Shown: positions 8,788 to 18,859, numbered from the stretch's first letter. The stretch: DNA of 64,000 nt from Desulfatitalea tepidiphila (GCF_001293685.1 NZ_BCAG01000001.1:682001-746000), one strand, 5' to 3'. The notes: generated by a model not told the origin, from the sequence alone. Translations and numbers: made by a program.

Positions 8788-8923
8788 GATGTCCTCCAAC
8801 ATGAGTTTCCGATACCAGAATGATTGAAAACCTACGCAGGGCAATAGCCCTTGTCAAACACTTTCCATCCTCGCGTGTTCCAATTCGTTATAAATTAAGG
8901 AAGATGGATCAATTATGATAAAT

Positions 8924-9041
8924 CCGTAAAAAGTCGCAGAGGTGTCATGCCGGCGAACGCCGGCATCCAGAACCTATTGAAAATACTGGATCCCGGCGTT
9001 CGCCGCGATGACGGGAAAAGCGAATTCCGGACTTTTTACGG
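8924..9041. repeat. Nested palindromic intergenic element
   Basis: The outer arms CCGTAAAAAGTC (8924-8935) and GACTTTTTACGG (9030-9041) are perfect 12-base inverted repeats. Inside, 8944-8970 (each arm itself contains CCGGCGAACGCCGG) and 8986-9012 form a second long inverted repeat with one or two mismatches. This resembles the widespread GTCATGCCGG...CCGGGATGAC intergenic repeats of proteobacteria. It would fold into one long hairpin in RNA or single-stranded DNA. It lies in the 8788-9212 gap; no gene is seen there. Confidence 0.9.
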
Positions 9042-9212
9042 TGCCGTCAATTATGGATTGAAAAATCACACCGCTTGGATTAATGATCGAATAACCTGCT
9101 GTTTATAAACAATATTGATTATGAAGTGGTATGTCGTGCATGACCACGACCGACATTGAGCTTAAACGAAAAACCATTGTTTGAACCGTGAACCATTAGA
9201 AAGTGTGCGCAA

Positions 9213-9626
9213 ATGGGCAACACGATTGATCTTGAAAAAATATCTTCCCGATCGACGCATTCAAAATTGAATATTTCCGAACCCTCCCATGCAAGAAAGT
9301 ATTTGATTAAAGTATTCAACGAAATTGGCCTGGAATTCATCAGTGCCAGAAAAGACTATGCATCCTATATCATAGCGGTCATCAAGTTTAAGGATGTCAG
9401 AATCAAACACGCTGCAAACAGCATCTTCTTCAAGGAGATTATCGCTCAAATCGAGCGCAAACCCTGCAGCCGTAATTTATTCAAGCTCATCGTTCCAATT
9501 TATTACGAGGTTGAAAATGACGCCGGCCCGAAATATGTGCTCTGGTATAACGGCGAAAAGTTATCGGCCAATGAGTTGGATACATCCCTGATCATTGCCA
9601 TCGATGCCATCCTCTACGGGGCGTGA
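9213..9626 (+). CDS. Hypothetical protein, low G+C, 137 aa
   Basis: A soluble protein with no signal peptide or membrane segment and no domain I recognise. It shows alternating hydrophobic and charged segments (IIAVIKFKDVRIKHA, LFKLIVPIYYEVEND) suggestive of an alpha/beta fold. Base composition is clearly lower in G+C (about 42 % in a sampled 60-base line) than its neighbours, hinting at transfer. Upstream is a palindromic repeat element; no good ribosome site is seen. The reading frame looks real but function is unknown. Confidence 0.55.
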   Translation: MGNTIDLEKISSRSTHSKLNISEPSHARKYLIKVFNEIGLEFISARKDYASYIIAVIKFKDVRIKHAANSIFFKEIIAQIERKPCSRNLFKLIVPIYYEVENDAGPKYVLWYNGEKLSANELDTSLIIAIDAILYGA

Positions 9627-9754
9627 TCAGAGGGTCTGATCAGCAGAATTGTTGAGAGGATGGTCGATTCTTCGGGGCATTCGGAAGTCATGGGGTGCCA
9701 TTTATCCATAGCGGCTGCGGGGAGGCAGTGCGGGAGAGGTGGAAGGGGCAGCGG

Positions 9755-10327
9755 ATGCAGTCAAAAAAGGTAGTGTTGGATGGCGTCGGCGAAATCCTGC
9801 TGGAGCGCAGCGCGAGGGCAAGGCATATCAACCTGTCGGTCAAGCCGTTCAGAGGCATTCGGGTGGCCGTGCCCAAAGGGGTCTCTTTCCAGGAGGCATT
9901 CGCTGTCGCGCGCGACAAGTCCCCCTGGCTGGCCAGGCACCTGGCGCGTATGGCGCGCCTGGAGCAAATGGTGCGCGAACGGGAAATCGAGACCGACCTG
10001 ACGCCATCCCAGGTGAGGTCGGTTCTGGTCGAGCGGCTCGATCTGCTGGCCGAGCGTTACGGTTTTCGGTACAATCGGGTGTTCGTGCGCCATCAACGCA
10101 CCCGTTGGGGCAGTTGTTCACACAAGAACAATATCAATCTGAATGCCAGACTGGTTCTTCTACCGGAAGCGCTCATGGAGTATACGATCCTGCATGAGCT
10201 GGTTCACACCCGTGTCAAAAACCACGGGCCGGCTTTCTGGAAAGAGCTGGCCAAGTGCGTACCCGATCCAAAAGCGCTGGACAGGCAGCTCAATGACTAT
10301 TGGACCCTCCTGGTGAGCCGCGGCTAA
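9755..10327 (+). CDS. YgjP-like (M48-type) zinc metallopeptidase, 190 aa
   Basis: It carries the YgjP/DUF45 signature: an N-terminal beta-rich domain, then RWGSCSHKNNINLN and the zinc motif ILHELVHTRVKNHGPAFW (HExxH, third ligand His in NHG). The family is SprT-like metal-dependent hydrolases of mostly unknown substrate. The start at 9755 (MQSKKV) is preferred over 9695 because AAGGGG lies seven bases upstream. The stop overlaps the stop of the convergent kinase gene by four bases. Confidence 0.88.
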   Translation: MQSKKVVLDGVGEILLERSARARHINLSVKPFRGIRVAVPKGVSFQEAFAVARDKSPWLARHLARMARLEQMVREREIETDLTPSQVRSVLVERLDLLAERYGFRYNRVFVRHQRTRWGSCSHKNNINLNARLVLLPEALMEYTILHELVHTRVKNHGPAFWKELAKCVPDPKALDRQLNDYWTLLVSRG

Positions 10328-13300
10328 TGTCCCAGGATCTCCCGGATCTTCAGGCTCAGTTGATCGATACTGAAGGGTTTTTGAATAAAGCCCCGGCATC
10401 CGCGGGCGACGATTTCTTCGGCCTTTTCGGTCAAGCTGTAGCCACTGGACAGCAGTACCTTGACCCGCGGGTTCATCACTTTGAGGCGATCGAATACGTC
10501 GCCGCCGCCCAGCCCCGGCATGACCATGTCCAGAATGACCATATCGATGCGGTCCCCGGCGCGCTGGTATAGGTCGATGGCTGACTTTCCGCCATGGGCT
10601 GAAAGAACGGTATACCCGAGCGTTTCGAGCATGGCACGGTTGACGTCCAATATCACCTCCTCATCATCGACCAACAAAATGGTGCCGGATCCCTTGGGCG
10701 GCATCGCCGCGGCCGTTGGTTGGTTTTGGACCTTAACATCGGTGGCCGGCAGATAGACATAGAAGGTCGTCCCTTCGCCCGGTCGGCTGACAAAGTCGAC
10801 GGCGCCGTCGTGGTTCTTGATGATGCCATAGGTGGACGCCAACCCCAAACCGGTTCCGCGGCCGATCTCCTTGGTCGTGAAAAAGGGTTCGAAGATCTTG
10901 TGCTGGATCTCCGGGGAGATGCCGGTACCCGTGTCGGCGACCGATATCCGCACATAGCGTCCCGGCGCAATCCCGAACGATCGGGCAAGGTCGCCGCCAA
11001 TCGTCACATTGCGGGTCTCTACAAAAATATTGCCGCCATCGGGCATGGCCTGCCAGGCATTGATGCACAGATTGAGCAGCACCTGTTCGATCTGGCTCTG
11101 ATCGGCCATGACCGGCCAGATGTGTTCCTGGTGTTTGTGGATGATTTGGATCTCCTTGCGCGTGCGGCCGAACATGCCGGCCGTGCCAATCACCACCTGG
11201 TTCAAATCCACCGGTTTGACCAGATATTTGCCGCCGCGGGCAAATCCGAGCAATTGGCGGGTAAGGTCCGCCCCCCCGGCAACGCACGCCTCTATGCTTT
11301 TGAGTTTGTCGTAGTTGCGGTCGCCGGGTGGGGTATGCATGAGCATCAGCGAAACATTGCCCTGGATCCCCATGAGCAGGTTGTTGAAATCATGCGCCAC
11401 GCCACCGGCGAGCGTGCCGATGCCTTCCAGACGCTGGATCTGCTGGAACCGCGCTTCGAGCTTCTGTTTTTCCTTTTCGGCGTTGAGCCGTTCGGTGATA
11501 TCCATAACCAGCCCCCGAAAACCCGTCGGGCGGCCGTCGTCATCGTTCATCAGCGCCGCGGTGGCTTCAATGGTCTTGCGTGCGCCGTTCCTGTCTGTGA
11601 TCGTGTAGCGGGAGAGCTCGTGAGGCTCGCCGGTGGCGAAAATTTCCTTGAAGCGCGTTTCGATGGCCGGGATTTCATGCGGATCGATGTAGTCGCGATA
11701 GTTGACACCCATCAAGTCCTGCTTGTCGGCATATCCGAACATCGCGGCCAACGGATCGTTGAAGAACGTCAGATTTCCTTCCAGATCGATTTCGTAGTAC
11801 CCGTTGGAGATGTTTTCCACAATGGAACGATATTTCGCTTCGCTCTTCCGCAGCTGCTCCTCTTTCTTCTTGCGTGTCTCCACTTCTTGGCGCAACCGAT
11901 CATTGGTCTTTTCCATGTCACTGGTGCGCTCGCGCACCAGTTCTTCCAGCTGATTCTGATAACGGCGCAGCTCGAATTCGGCCTGTTTGCGGTCGTTGAT
12001 GGCCCGCAGCGAACCGATGATCCGATCTGGCACGCCCGGTGACCGGTAACGGATGACGGCGTTGATGGCGCAGTAGAGCACTTCGCCTTCACGATTGCGG
12101 AGCTGAAGCTCGTAATCGTCGACCTTCCCCTGCTTGAGAATGGCGTCGATGAAATCCCGGCGTGTTTGCGGATCGGCGTAAAACCGATCGAAAGTCACGC
12201 CGATAAGCTCTTCTCGGGTATAGCTGGAGAATTTTGCCACCGAGGGGCTGATTTCCAATATACGGCCGTCCAGTGATATCTCGTAATAGACGTCCTGGAT
12301 GTTTTCGAAGATGGTTCTGTATTTTTCTTCGCTGCTGCGCAGGGCCTCCTTCATGCGGGTGAACGAGTCGGCCGTCTCTTGAATCTCCTTGTATCTGGAC
12401 CCGGTATCGAAATTCTGGGAAAGATCGTGCTGTTTGATGGCCAGGGCCTCTTTTTCGAGATTGGCCAGGGGCCGGATGATGCCCCGTGCCGCTCGCAAAC
12501 CGATCAGGGTGGCCAGAACGGAAAGGGCCAGCGTGATCCACAGGTTGAAGGACCGATTGCTTTTGATGCTGCCCAGATAGTCGCTTTCCGGGAGATAGAC
12601 GCCGATGATCCAGGGCCAGTTGGGGTCGAGGAAAGGGGTGAACATGGTATGGTAAGCTTGGCCGCCACGGACGAACCGGGCAAATCGGGGGCCGTCCAGC
12701 CGGATGCGGCCGTCCGCCTGTCGGGTGACGCCGATGGCCTGAAAGGCGGCTTTGCTGAGCGGGTGGTCCAGTTCTTCGATTTTGACGAGCCGGATGTTGC
12801 CGGTCTCCGGGTCACCGGTATGGGTGAGTTTGGTCACATCCGGAAAGGCGACCACGTCTCCATTGCTGTTGATCATGAAGGCGCTGCCGTTTTTGCCGAT
12901 GCGCAGGTTGCCGATGAAGGTGGACAACTGATCGATTTCGATGTCCACACCGACGATGGCTTGCAGCGGGTTGTCTTCGGGTGCATCGTTGCGTCGATGG
13001 TTTGGATAGACAGGCCCCGCGATGGTGATGCCCGGTTTCTGAGAGGAAAAAAAGATATAAGGGTCGGTCCACACGATGGCATTGCGTTCCACGGCCTTGC
13101 GGTACCACGGCCGGGTTCTCGGATCGAAGGCGTCGGCCGGATCCAGCGTCTCATCGATGGCGCGAGCGTATCGGTCGCGCCAGATGAAACGGGTTTGCCT
13201 TTTACCGTCCTTGTGGGTGATGATTTTTGTCCGACGACCGTCGGGGGCATGTGTCGCGTCGCGATTGACGTAAAAAAAATCGCCGTTGGGCTTGCCGACG

Positions 13301-13617
13301 TAGATGCCTGCGAAATGGGGATATATGGCAAGCTGGTCGAGAAAATATTTTTCCAGTTGGACGGCTTGATCAGCGCGGCCGCCCACCACGTCCGAGGTGA
13401 TGAGCCGTTCGGTCAGCCGTGCGGCGCCCTGGGCCAGGGAGAGGTGGTTCTTCGACTTTTCAATGGTCAGTTCGGCGATATTCTGCATGATATCGTGTGC
13501 ATGGCCCAGTAAAACCTTTTCCGATGAAATGTAGGTGGAGGAGGTGATGATGGATTGGGTCCCCCAGATCAGGCCGAGCACACCGAGAATGAGCGTTAAG
13601 CGGATAGAGATTTTCAT
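10324..13617 (-). CDS. Hybrid sensor histidine kinase (dCache-HAMP-PAS-PAS-HisKA-HATPase-REC)
   Basis: A 1097-residue membrane kinase. TM1 is near residues 8-24, followed by an extracytoplasmic dCache-type ligand domain (about 40-345), TM2 (about 357-374), HAMP (375-430), two PAS domains (about 435-545 and 597-712) linked by a coiled coil, HisKA with phosphorylated H742 in GGVAHDFNN, HATPase with N box NLCINAWQA (about 849-857) and G boxes DTGTGI and GRGTGLGL, and a C-terminal receiver with D1030 and K1080. It senses an external small molecule and autophosphorylates; the output partner is not adjacent. The gene is monocistronic, and its upstream region is occupied by repeat element copy B. 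Confidence 0.95.
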   Translation of the reverse strand: MKISIRLTLILGVLGLIWGTQSIITSSTYISSEKVLLGHAHDIMQNIAELTIEKSKNHLSLAQGAARLTERLITSDVVGGRADQAVQLEKYFLDQLAIYPHFAGIYVGKPNGDFFYVNRDATHAPDGRRTKIITHKDGKRQTRFIWRDRYARAIDETLDPADAFDPRTRPWYRKAVERNAIVWTDPYIFFSSQKPGITIAGPVYPNHRRNDAPEDNPLQAIVGVDIEIDQLSTFIGNLRIGKNGSAFMINSNGDVVAFPDVTKLTHTGDPETGNIRLVKIEELDHPLSKAAFQAIGVTRQADGRIRLDGPRFARFVRGGQAYHTMFTPFLDPNWPWIIGVYLPESDYLGSIKSNRSFNLWITLALSVLATLIGLRAARGIIRPLANLEKEALAIKQHDLSQNFDTGSRYKEIQETADSFTRMKEALRSSEEKYRTIFENIQDVYYEISLDGRILEISPSVAKFSSYTREELIGVTFDRFYADPQTRRDFIDAILKQGKVDDYELQLRNREGEVLYCAINAVIRYRSPGVPDRIIGSLRAINDRKQAEFELRRYQNQLEELVRERTSDMEKTNDRLRQEVETRKKKEEQLRKSEAKYRSIVENISNGYYEIDLEGNLTFFNDPLAAMFGYADKQDLMGVNYRDYIDPHEIPAIETRFKEIFATGEPHELSRYTITDRNGARKTIEATAALMNDDDGRPTGFRGLVMDITERLNAEKEKQKLEARFQQIQRLEGIGTLAGGVAHDFNNLLMGIQGNVSLMLMHTPPGDRNYDKLKSIEACVAGGADLTRQLLGFARGGKYLVKPVDLNQVVIGTAGMFGRTRKEIQIIHKHQEHIWPVMADQSQIEQVLLNLCINAWQAMPDGGNIFVETRNVTIGGDLARSFGIAPGRYVRISVADTGTGISPEIQHKIFEPFFTTKEIGRGTGLGLASTYGIIKNHDGAVDFVSRPGEGTTFYVYLPATDVKVQNQPTAAAMPPKGSGTILLVDDEEVILDVNRAMLETLGYTVLSAHGGKSAIDLYQRAGDRIDMVILDMVMPGLGGGDVFDRLKVMNPRVKVLLSSGYSLTEKAEEIVARGCRGFIQKPFSIDQLSLKIREILGH

Positions 13618-13779
13618 TGCACCCTCGACGGGTAACCGCGGCAGAAGGCAACCCGCAGGAATTCAGTTTTGAGATTTGCACCAAAACAGCAAGAGAGTGC
13701 TTACACAGGATGGGTGAGCGTGTCAATTGAGTGTGCCGCATAGCGGACAACGATCCGGCATCACGGATCGGGTGGCAGC

Positions 13780-14075
13780 AATTCTAACTGAATGTGATTC
13801 ACCTTGAAGGACATGTATTACAGAAGGCGTTTGATAAATAATTCGCATGGCAACGGTTGAAGCAGACCCGGGTGGGGCAGGTGGCCAGGGCCAAGTCAGC
13901 CAGCGGTCGCTAGTGCCGGTTGAATGCAAACGGCACTAGCGGCCCAGACTGTTTGAGCGCAGCGAGTTTCTGGGCCGCCCGCCGTGCATTTTACCGGCAC
14001 TTGACCGCTTGGCGTGTGGCATCGGCCACCTGCCCTACCCGGTCCGGATTTGGTGAATGGCATTCAGTTAGAATC
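13780..14075. repeat. MITE-like intergenic element, copy B (intact terminal inverted repeats)
   Basis: A 296-base element bounded by 24-base terminal inverted repeats that agree at 21 positions (13780-13803 and 14052-14075; core ATTCTAACTGAATG on the left and its complement on the right). Internally it holds two perfect hairpins: CTAGTGCCG/CGGCACTAG (about 13910-13939) and GCGGCCCAGA/TCTGGGCCGC (about 13939-13978). It is the reverse complement of copy A at 2097-2391. No transposase or target duplication is evident. With its flanks it accounts for the 13618-14152 gap. Confidence 0.9.
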
Positions 14076-14152
14076 CCTCATCGGGTGGGATGCTGTTTGC
14101 CTTTATCGCCGACAGATTGTATGTAAGACCAAATCGTTGGGAGATCGGAGCC

Positions 14153-14422
14153 ATGAAAATAGATGCCAATCCACTATTTCGCAGAGTCATCACGCCTTGG
14201 TACGACAGCAATGCGGCCTGCTGGATCGTGCTGATTTTCCTGGTGGCCGTGATCTTGTTCAGCGTGGCGGGCATCGTGGTGGCCCGTTCCCAACCCGACT
14301 ATTATCCTCACACCTGGCTGCCCGCCACCCTCCTTGCACTGAGCGTGTCGGTCGCGGGATCGGTGGCCTTCCGGCTGATCAAGCGTCGATATGACCAGCA
14401 GGTGCAGAGCCGGGAGTTTTAA
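14153..14422 (+). CDS. Small two-TM membrane protein, 89 aa
   Basis: Two hydrophobic helices (CWIVLIFLVAVILFSVAGIVV and LPATLLALSVSVAGSVAFRLI) separated by a short polar loop with a QPDYYPH motif, and a basic C-terminal tail. The start at 14153 is preferred over 14090 because GGAG precedes it by about three to six bases and the upstream extension overlaps the region just beyond the repeat element. No family recognised. It converges on the thioredoxin gene. Confidence 0.65.
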   Translation: MKIDANPLFRRVITPWYDSNAACWIVLIFLVAVILFSVAGIVVARSQPDYYPHTWLPATLLALSVSVAGSVAFRLIKRRYDQQVQSREF

Positions 14423-14443
14423 GGGCCAATCCGTTCCGGAAAG

Positions 14444-14911
14444 TCACGGCTGTTTCAAAAACTCGCTATATCCCATCTTCAGATAGCTATCGGTCTGGAT
14501 GTATTTGAGCAGGGGCAAAAACCTTGCGGCTTCGATATATCCCGGCCAGTGGGCGATATCTTCTCCCATGGGGGTCAGGAAACGCAGGTTGGGGACGCCG
14601 TTGATGCGATAGCGGGCGGCAAGTTTCGGTTTTTGTTCGGAATTGATCCGCACCGGGATGAAATTCTGATTCACGTAGGCGGCGATCTCTTTGTCGATGA
14701 AGGTGCTCTGTTCCAGTTTGCGGCAATAGGTGCACCAATCCGTGTAAAAATAGAGCAGATATTTTCGGGAAGCATCCTGTCCGAATTTTTGCGCTTCGTC
14801 GAACGTGATCCAGTTGATGCCGTCGTTTGGCGCAGTGGATGCGCCGGTGCCGATGGGCAGGGTCCCAAAGGCGATGATCAATCCCAAACATATATAGACA
14901 TAACGCTTCAT
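14444..14911 (-). CDS. Exported thioredoxin-fold protein
   Basis: A 155-residue protein with an N-terminal signal or anchor (YICLGLIIAFGTLPIGTGA) and a thioredoxin-like domain with active site DWCTYCRKLE (CxxC near residue 48) and a cis-Pro loop NGVPNLRF. It resembles the DsbD gamma-domain/thioredoxin_7 class that reduces periplasmic disulfides. TAAGGAG lies seven bases before the start. It is 13 bases downstream of a CcdA-type gene, which is expected to supply its electrons across the membrane. Target proteins are not known. Confidence 0.9.
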   Translation of the reverse strand: MKRYVYICLGLIIAFGTLPIGTGASTAPNDGINWITFDEAQKFGQDASRKYLLYFYTDWCTYCRKLEQSTFIDKEIAAYVNQNFIPVRINSEQKPKLAARYRINGVPNLRFLTPMGEDIAHWPGYIEAARFLPLLKYIQTDSYLKMGYSEFLKQP

Positions 14912-14924
14912 AGGTCACTCCTTA

Positions 14925-15626
14925 CTATCCGATATACGTCAGCAATCTGAATTTGTCGGTGATCAGCAATATGCCGGTAAGAATGAGAAGCATTCCGGCG
15001 GCGATGTTGATATACCGAATCGCTTTGGCGGCGCGGCGCACGAACGAGAAGAGAAAGTGGATGCCGATCGACAAAGCGATGAACGGCAAGGCCAGGCCGG
15101 CCGAATAAAGCGACAATAATCCGACGCCTTGGAGCACGGTATCCTGGTTGCCGGCCAAAATTAAAATGGATCCCAACATCGGTCCGATACACGGGCTCCA
15201 ACCGGCGCCAAAGGCCATCCCGATCAAGACGGTGCCCAATAGGTGCACCGGTTTTCGGTCGATATGGGCTCGTTTTTCGATGTCCAGGGCGCGGATGCGC
15301 AGCACCCCCAGCAAATGGAGGCCAAGCAGGATGATCAGCACGCCGCCGGCAATTCTGAGATAGACCTTGGCGCCCTGGAGCAATCCGCTGAAATAGGCGG
15401 CCGTTGCCCCCAGCAGGATGAAAACGATGGAAAACCCGAACACGAAGGCCAATGTGCTGTACAGGACCTTCCGGCGCGCCCCGGCGCCTTCGGCCCGCGC
15501 CAACTCGTCTATGGATATCCCCGTAATGAATGAAAAATAAGACGGTACCAGGGGCAGGATACATGGCGAAAAAAAGGACAGCAGCCCGGCGAGGAGTGCG
15601 GCACTGTATTCGATCTCTTCAAACAT
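14925..15626 (-). CDS. ccdA: CcdA/DsbD-type thiol-disulfide membrane transporter
   Basis: A 233-residue polytopic protein with about six membrane helices. Both functional cysteines are visible in their usual helix positions, in FFSPCILPLVPSYFSF (near residue 22) and GWSPCIGPMLGSIL (near 142). The family carries reducing equivalents from cytoplasmic thioredoxin to extracytoplasmic thioredoxin-like proteins. The neighbours (a thioredoxin downstream and a MauE/DoxX-like protein upstream, 38 bases apart) make a split DsbD-like system the most likely job. Alternative role: cytochrome c maturation. Confidence 0.93.
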   Translation of the reverse strand: MFEEIEYSAALLAGLLSFFSPCILPLVPSYFSFITGISIDELARAEGAGARRKVLYSTLAFVFGFSIVFILLGATAAYFSGLLQGAKVYLRIAGGVLIILLGLHLLGVLRIRALDIEKRAHIDRKPVHLLGTVLIGMAFGAGWSPCIGPMLGSILILAGNQDTVLQGVGLLSLYSAGLALPFIALSIGIHFLFSFVRRAAKAIRYINIAAGMLLILTGILLITDKFRLLTYIG

Positions 15627-15664
15627 GGGTGCAGGGTTTCATGTAATGGGTTATGGGAAACGGG

Positions 15665-16147
15665 TCATCTCGGCCTCTGGCCGGAACGCTCCATGGTAGG
15701 GGCGGCGGTCCGCGCACGGGCCATGACCAGCAAGGCGATGGTCAACAGCACGATGTCTCTGAGAAAGTCCAGGTACATCCGTCCGCTTGCGGTGCTGTCC
15801 AATGAAAAACAGCCGCAGGCGATATCCAGGCCGCGATAGGCATTAAAGCCCAGAGCGGACAGGAAAACGACGAGCATCGAGGCGATGACCAGCGCTCCGC
15901 CCCGCACCAGTCTGCCGGAAATCAGGCAGATGCCGCTGATCATTTCGAGCCATGGCAACAGCCATGCCACGCCATTGACCCAGGTGCCGGGCAGGATCTG
16001 ATAATTGGCGATAGCCTGGGCAAATGCGGCCGGATCGAGGATTTTATCCCAACTGGCGTAAACAAAAATGGCCCCGAGAGCGACACGCCCGCTGACTTCC
16101 AGGGCTTTGGGCCAATGTTGCATCATGGGTGATACTTTTTTGAGCAT
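15665..16147 (-). CDS. MauE/DoxX-family membrane protein
   Basis: A 160-residue four-helix membrane protein starting with a GRVALGAIFVYASWDKILDP segment typical of DoxX/MauE and containing a GLDIACGCF motif, whose paired cysteines are typical of MauE-like thiol-redox partners. It lies eight bases downstream of proC and upstream of ccdA and the thioredoxin, so all four are probably one transcript. MauE helps disulfide formation in methylamine dehydrogenase; here no mau genes are present and the role is inferred to be general thiol redox traffic. Confidence 0.85.
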   Translation of the reverse strand: MLKKVSPMMQHWPKALEVSGRVALGAIFVYASWDKILDPAAFAQAIANYQILPGTWVNGVAWLLPWLEMISGICLISGRLVRGGALVIASMLVVFLSALGFNAYRGLDIACGCFSLDSTASGRMYLDFLRDIVLLTIALLVMARARTAAPTMERSGQRPR

Positions 16148-16155
16148 ATCTCTTG

Positions 16156-16986
16156 CTATCCCAAACGGACCGCTTCGCCCAGCTCCTTGGCCCGTAACGC
16201 AGCAGTCTCTACGGCGTTCATGAGGCTGGCGCGAACGCCTCCACGTTCCAATGCATGCAGTCCTGCAATGGTCGTGCCGCCTGGCGATGTGACCAGGTCC
16301 CTCAGTTGGCCGGGATGCATCTGGGTATCCAGGTGGAGTTTTGCGGCGCCCATCAATGTTTGGGCCGCCAGCAGCAGGGCTTCGTCTCTTGCCAACCCGA
16401 CCTTGACGCCGGCGTCCGCCAGTGCATCCAACATGACAAAGACATAGGCCGGGCCGCTTCCGCTCAATCCGGTGACGCCGTCGAGAAGATGCTCGGATTG
16501 AACGATAATGCAGCGGCCGACCGAGTTGAAGATCGCCTGGGCCAGCTCGAGGTCCGCTTTTTGGGCGTGCTCCCCCGGTGCCACAGCCGTTGCGCCGGCT
16601 TCTACCGAAACACAGACATTGGGCATGGCGCGTACCAGGCGAAGCGGTTGTCTGGCCAACGCGGCAATGGCCTTGAGGGGCACCCCGGCGGCGATTGAAA
16701 TGATCACCTTGTTGCCGTCCAATGCCGCCGCGGTCTCCTTGACGACCGCCCCCATGGTCTGGGGTTTAACGGCATAAACAATCACATCGCATTGCCTGGC
16801 CAGCTCAACGTTGTCCGCCACGGTCCGAATCGCATAGGTGGCTTGCAACTCGGCGCGTCGATCCTCGCGGGCATCCGAACAGAACAGTTGGCCGGGGGTC
16901 GACAGCCCACTGCGCAGCAATCCTTTGATCAGCGCTTCGCCCATGTTGCCGGCACCGATGAAGCCGATGTGTTGACCTTGAAGCAT
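16156..16986 (-). CDS. proC: Pyrroline-5-carboxylate reductase
   Basis: Catalyses the last step of proline synthesis, reducing pyrroline-5-carboxylate with NAD(P)H in the cytoplasm. The 276-residue chain has the N-terminal dinucleotide site IGFIGAGNMGEALIKGLL, the central VIVYAVKPQ motif, and the C-terminal dimerisation/active-site helices with SGSGPAYVFVMLDALADAGVKVGL and TSPGGTTIAGLHALE. Length is normal. First gene of the minus-strand group proC-mauE-like-ccdA-trx. Confidence 0.97.
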   Translation of the reverse strand: MLQGQHIGFIGAGNMGEALIKGLLRSGLSTPGQLFCSDAREDRRAELQATYAIRTVADNVELARQCDVIVYAVKPQTMGAVVKETAAALDGNKVIISIAAGVPLKAIAALARQPLRLVRAMPNVCVSVEAGATAVAPGEHAQKADLELAQAIFNSVGRCIIVQSEHLLDGVTGLSGSGPAYVFVMLDALADAGVKVGLARDEALLLAAQTLMGAAKLHLDTQMHPGQLRDLVTSPGGTTIAGLHALERGGVRASLMNAVETAALRAKELGEAVRLG

Positions 16987-17173
16987 CTTGGGTGTCCTTA
17001 TGGTTGTTTTTGTGGCACAATGTTTGCTTTTCTTGTCGGGTGCGATTTAAAGGCTACTTTAGGGCTTGCCGTTGGATTGTCAATAAAAAAACAGATGACC
17101 AGGGCGACGCAGATGCCTTGACCCTCGGGTATGATCCGGAGTATGAAAGACCCAAAACACTAAGGAGCGATTC

Positions 17174-18448
17174 TTGTACCCATTCCATATATCCGCATGC
17201 GAAGGTCAAATTCGGCCCTCATTCCGAAGGCTGTTCTGCAGCACCGTCATATTCGTTTTTCTTTGGGTGGGATTCTTCATCCTGCCTGCCCGCGCCGACG
17301 ACATGTCCGATGCGTTCGGGGCCGAACCGGTCGGCCAGAGCGAAGCTGTGGAGAGCGGGCTGACCTATCTGCTCGACTATTGCGCCGATGCATCGAACGG
17401 TGCATCCATCGATGTTTCCCGAATTGACCCGCTGGTCGCATTTGTTCGCGATGCAGAAGAGATGGTCGCCCACACGCCGCGGCAACGCGATAACATCCAT
17501 GGGGCTTTCATCGCCTATACCCTCGATCGTTCCATGCACGATGCCCTGCGCTACGCATACAATCAACAAATTCCGGAAGGCGCGATCAATGCCTCTTCGG
17601 TCCGCTATGCCCAATGGGAGCAGATTTCCGTTGGCGGCGCCGGTCCGCCCGAGTTGTGGAAGATGGTGAATGACCTGGCGCAGCCCAAGGTGGTCAGGGG
17701 CGTCGTACGGGAGATCATCTCCCCGGACCTGCACACCGGTGCCTACTATGAATATGGGCTCAATCGCGCCTTTTTGCTCTACCGACAGGAGAACTTGCGG
17801 GTGATGATCTCCATCTCCAGCCAGAACGGCGATTCCGAAGTGGGGAGAAAGGGATTTATCATCGGTGAGGACGAGAATTGGAACTATTTGTACACCGAGG
17901 AACCCGGCCTGGACAAAACCGGTCTGGGATGGGTGAAATCCAGAATTTACGATTTTTATTCCATATGCACCTATGTCGAGGACCTCGACCACCCCGGCAA
18001 GGTCAAAATCGGTATTTTTCAGTGGCTTGGCGCGGGCTGGGCGGGTTTCAACCTGGTGGAGTCACACCACATTCAAAAGGGTATGGTGCGACAGACATCC
18101 CAATTCAAGGCGCTGTTGGAATCGCAAAGAATACCAGCCGCCGTCACTCTCGAGCAGGTCTACCAGTCGCTCGCCCGAATCGATGAAGACACCCTGCGGG
18201 CGAAGGCGTTGACTGTTGTGCACCACATGCGCGACAAGGCGTTGTCCGATGATGATTTGAAGAATAAAAAGGCGATTGCAGAATTGGATCCAGAGGCCTA
18301 TGTGGCCCGGATGGACAAAAGCGAGTTGATCAGTGAACTGATGCGGGAGTTCATGAAATTCAGTCTGGGTAAGGAGACGCCCTTGGCCTCTTCCTTCTGG
18401 GTATCGCTCGAGAAGCGTCCTTCGGATGGACCTCTGCCGCTGTCATAG
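17174..18448 (+). CDS. Exported protein of unknown function, 424 aa, TTG start
   Basis: The start is TTG at 17174 with AAGGAG six bases upstream. A signal peptide follows (STVIFVFLWVGFFILPARADD). The mature part is acidic and rich in aromatic residues, with no repeats or membrane segments. Blocks such as LTYLLDYCADASNG, EYGLNRAFLLYRQENLRVMIS and GWVKSRIYDFYSICTYVED stand out, but I recognise no family. It ends with a six-base overlap with the convergent small Cys protein. Periplasmic location is inferred; function is unknown. Confidence 0.75.
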   Translation: MYPFHISACEGQIRPSFRRLFCSTVIFVFLWVGFFILPARADDMSDAFGAEPVGQSEAVESGLTYLLDYCADASNGASIDVSRIDPLVAFVRDAEEMVAHTPRQRDNIHGAFIAYTLDRSMHDALRYAYNQQIPEGAINASSVRYAQWEQISVGGAGPPELWKMVNDLAQPKVVRGVVREIISPDLHTGAYYEYGLNRAFLLYRQENLRVMISISSQNGDSEVGRKGFIIGEDENWNYLYTEEPGLDKTGLGWVKSRIYDFYSICTYVEDLDHPGKVKIGIFQWLGAGWAGFNLVESHHIQKGMVRQTSQFKALLESQRIPAAVTLEQVYQSLARIDEDTLRAKALTVVHHMRDKALSDDDLKNKKAIAELDPEAYVARMDKSELISELMREFMKFSLGKETPLASSFWVSLEKRPSDGPLPLS

Positions 18449-18859
18449 CGTCTTGGTCTTGACTCCCATATCAGACAGGGCCTTGCTTTTTTCTCCCCTC
18501 ATCAGGCGGATCAATTCCACCCTGGCGATATGTGGTTCGATCCCTTTGCGGTCGAGCACTTCCAGAAGCTGGCCGAAAAGCCGGCGTCGCTTCAATCCGG
18601 GTTGACTCAGGTCGCGGCGATCGTCGAAACAATCCAGCAGCCTGGCGCCGCAGGGGCAGTTGCGATAGAGTTCGACATTCGGCCGCCCTTCATCATCTGG
18701 ACCACTTTTCGGATCATCTTTCACGCGCCGTGATGCCTCGATGTCGCGAATGTAGGCATCCAGGGTCTCATACCGGCGGCCGCAGACGGGGCATTGTTTG
18801 GGGAAGGCGGCGTCGGATAAGGCCTTCAGCCCATCGTAAAGTTTTAATGTGGTGTTCAT
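18443..18859 (-). CDS. Hypothetical Cys-motif protein, 138 aa
   Basis: It shows CPVCGRRY (residues 23-30) and RNCPCGARLLDCF (about 67-79), a possible four-Cys metal site split by a charged linker. The C-terminal part is helical (LFGQLLEVLDRKGIEPHIARVELIRLMRGE). No signal peptide. It is convergent with the exported unknown protein. No family recognised; zinc binding is inferred only from the cysteine pattern. Confidence 0.65.
   Translation of the reverse strand: MNTTLKLYDGLKALSDAAFPKQCPVCGRRYETLDAYIRDIEASRRVKDDPKSGPDDEGRPNVELYRNCPCGARLLDCFDDRRDLSQPGLKRRRLFGQLLEVLDRKGIEPHIARVELIRLMRGEKSKALSDMGVKTKTL

Noticed and set aside
13920-14126. 68-codon frame in repeat copy B
   Set aside because: It lies within the inverted-repeat element, is not kept in copy A, and has no ribosome site.
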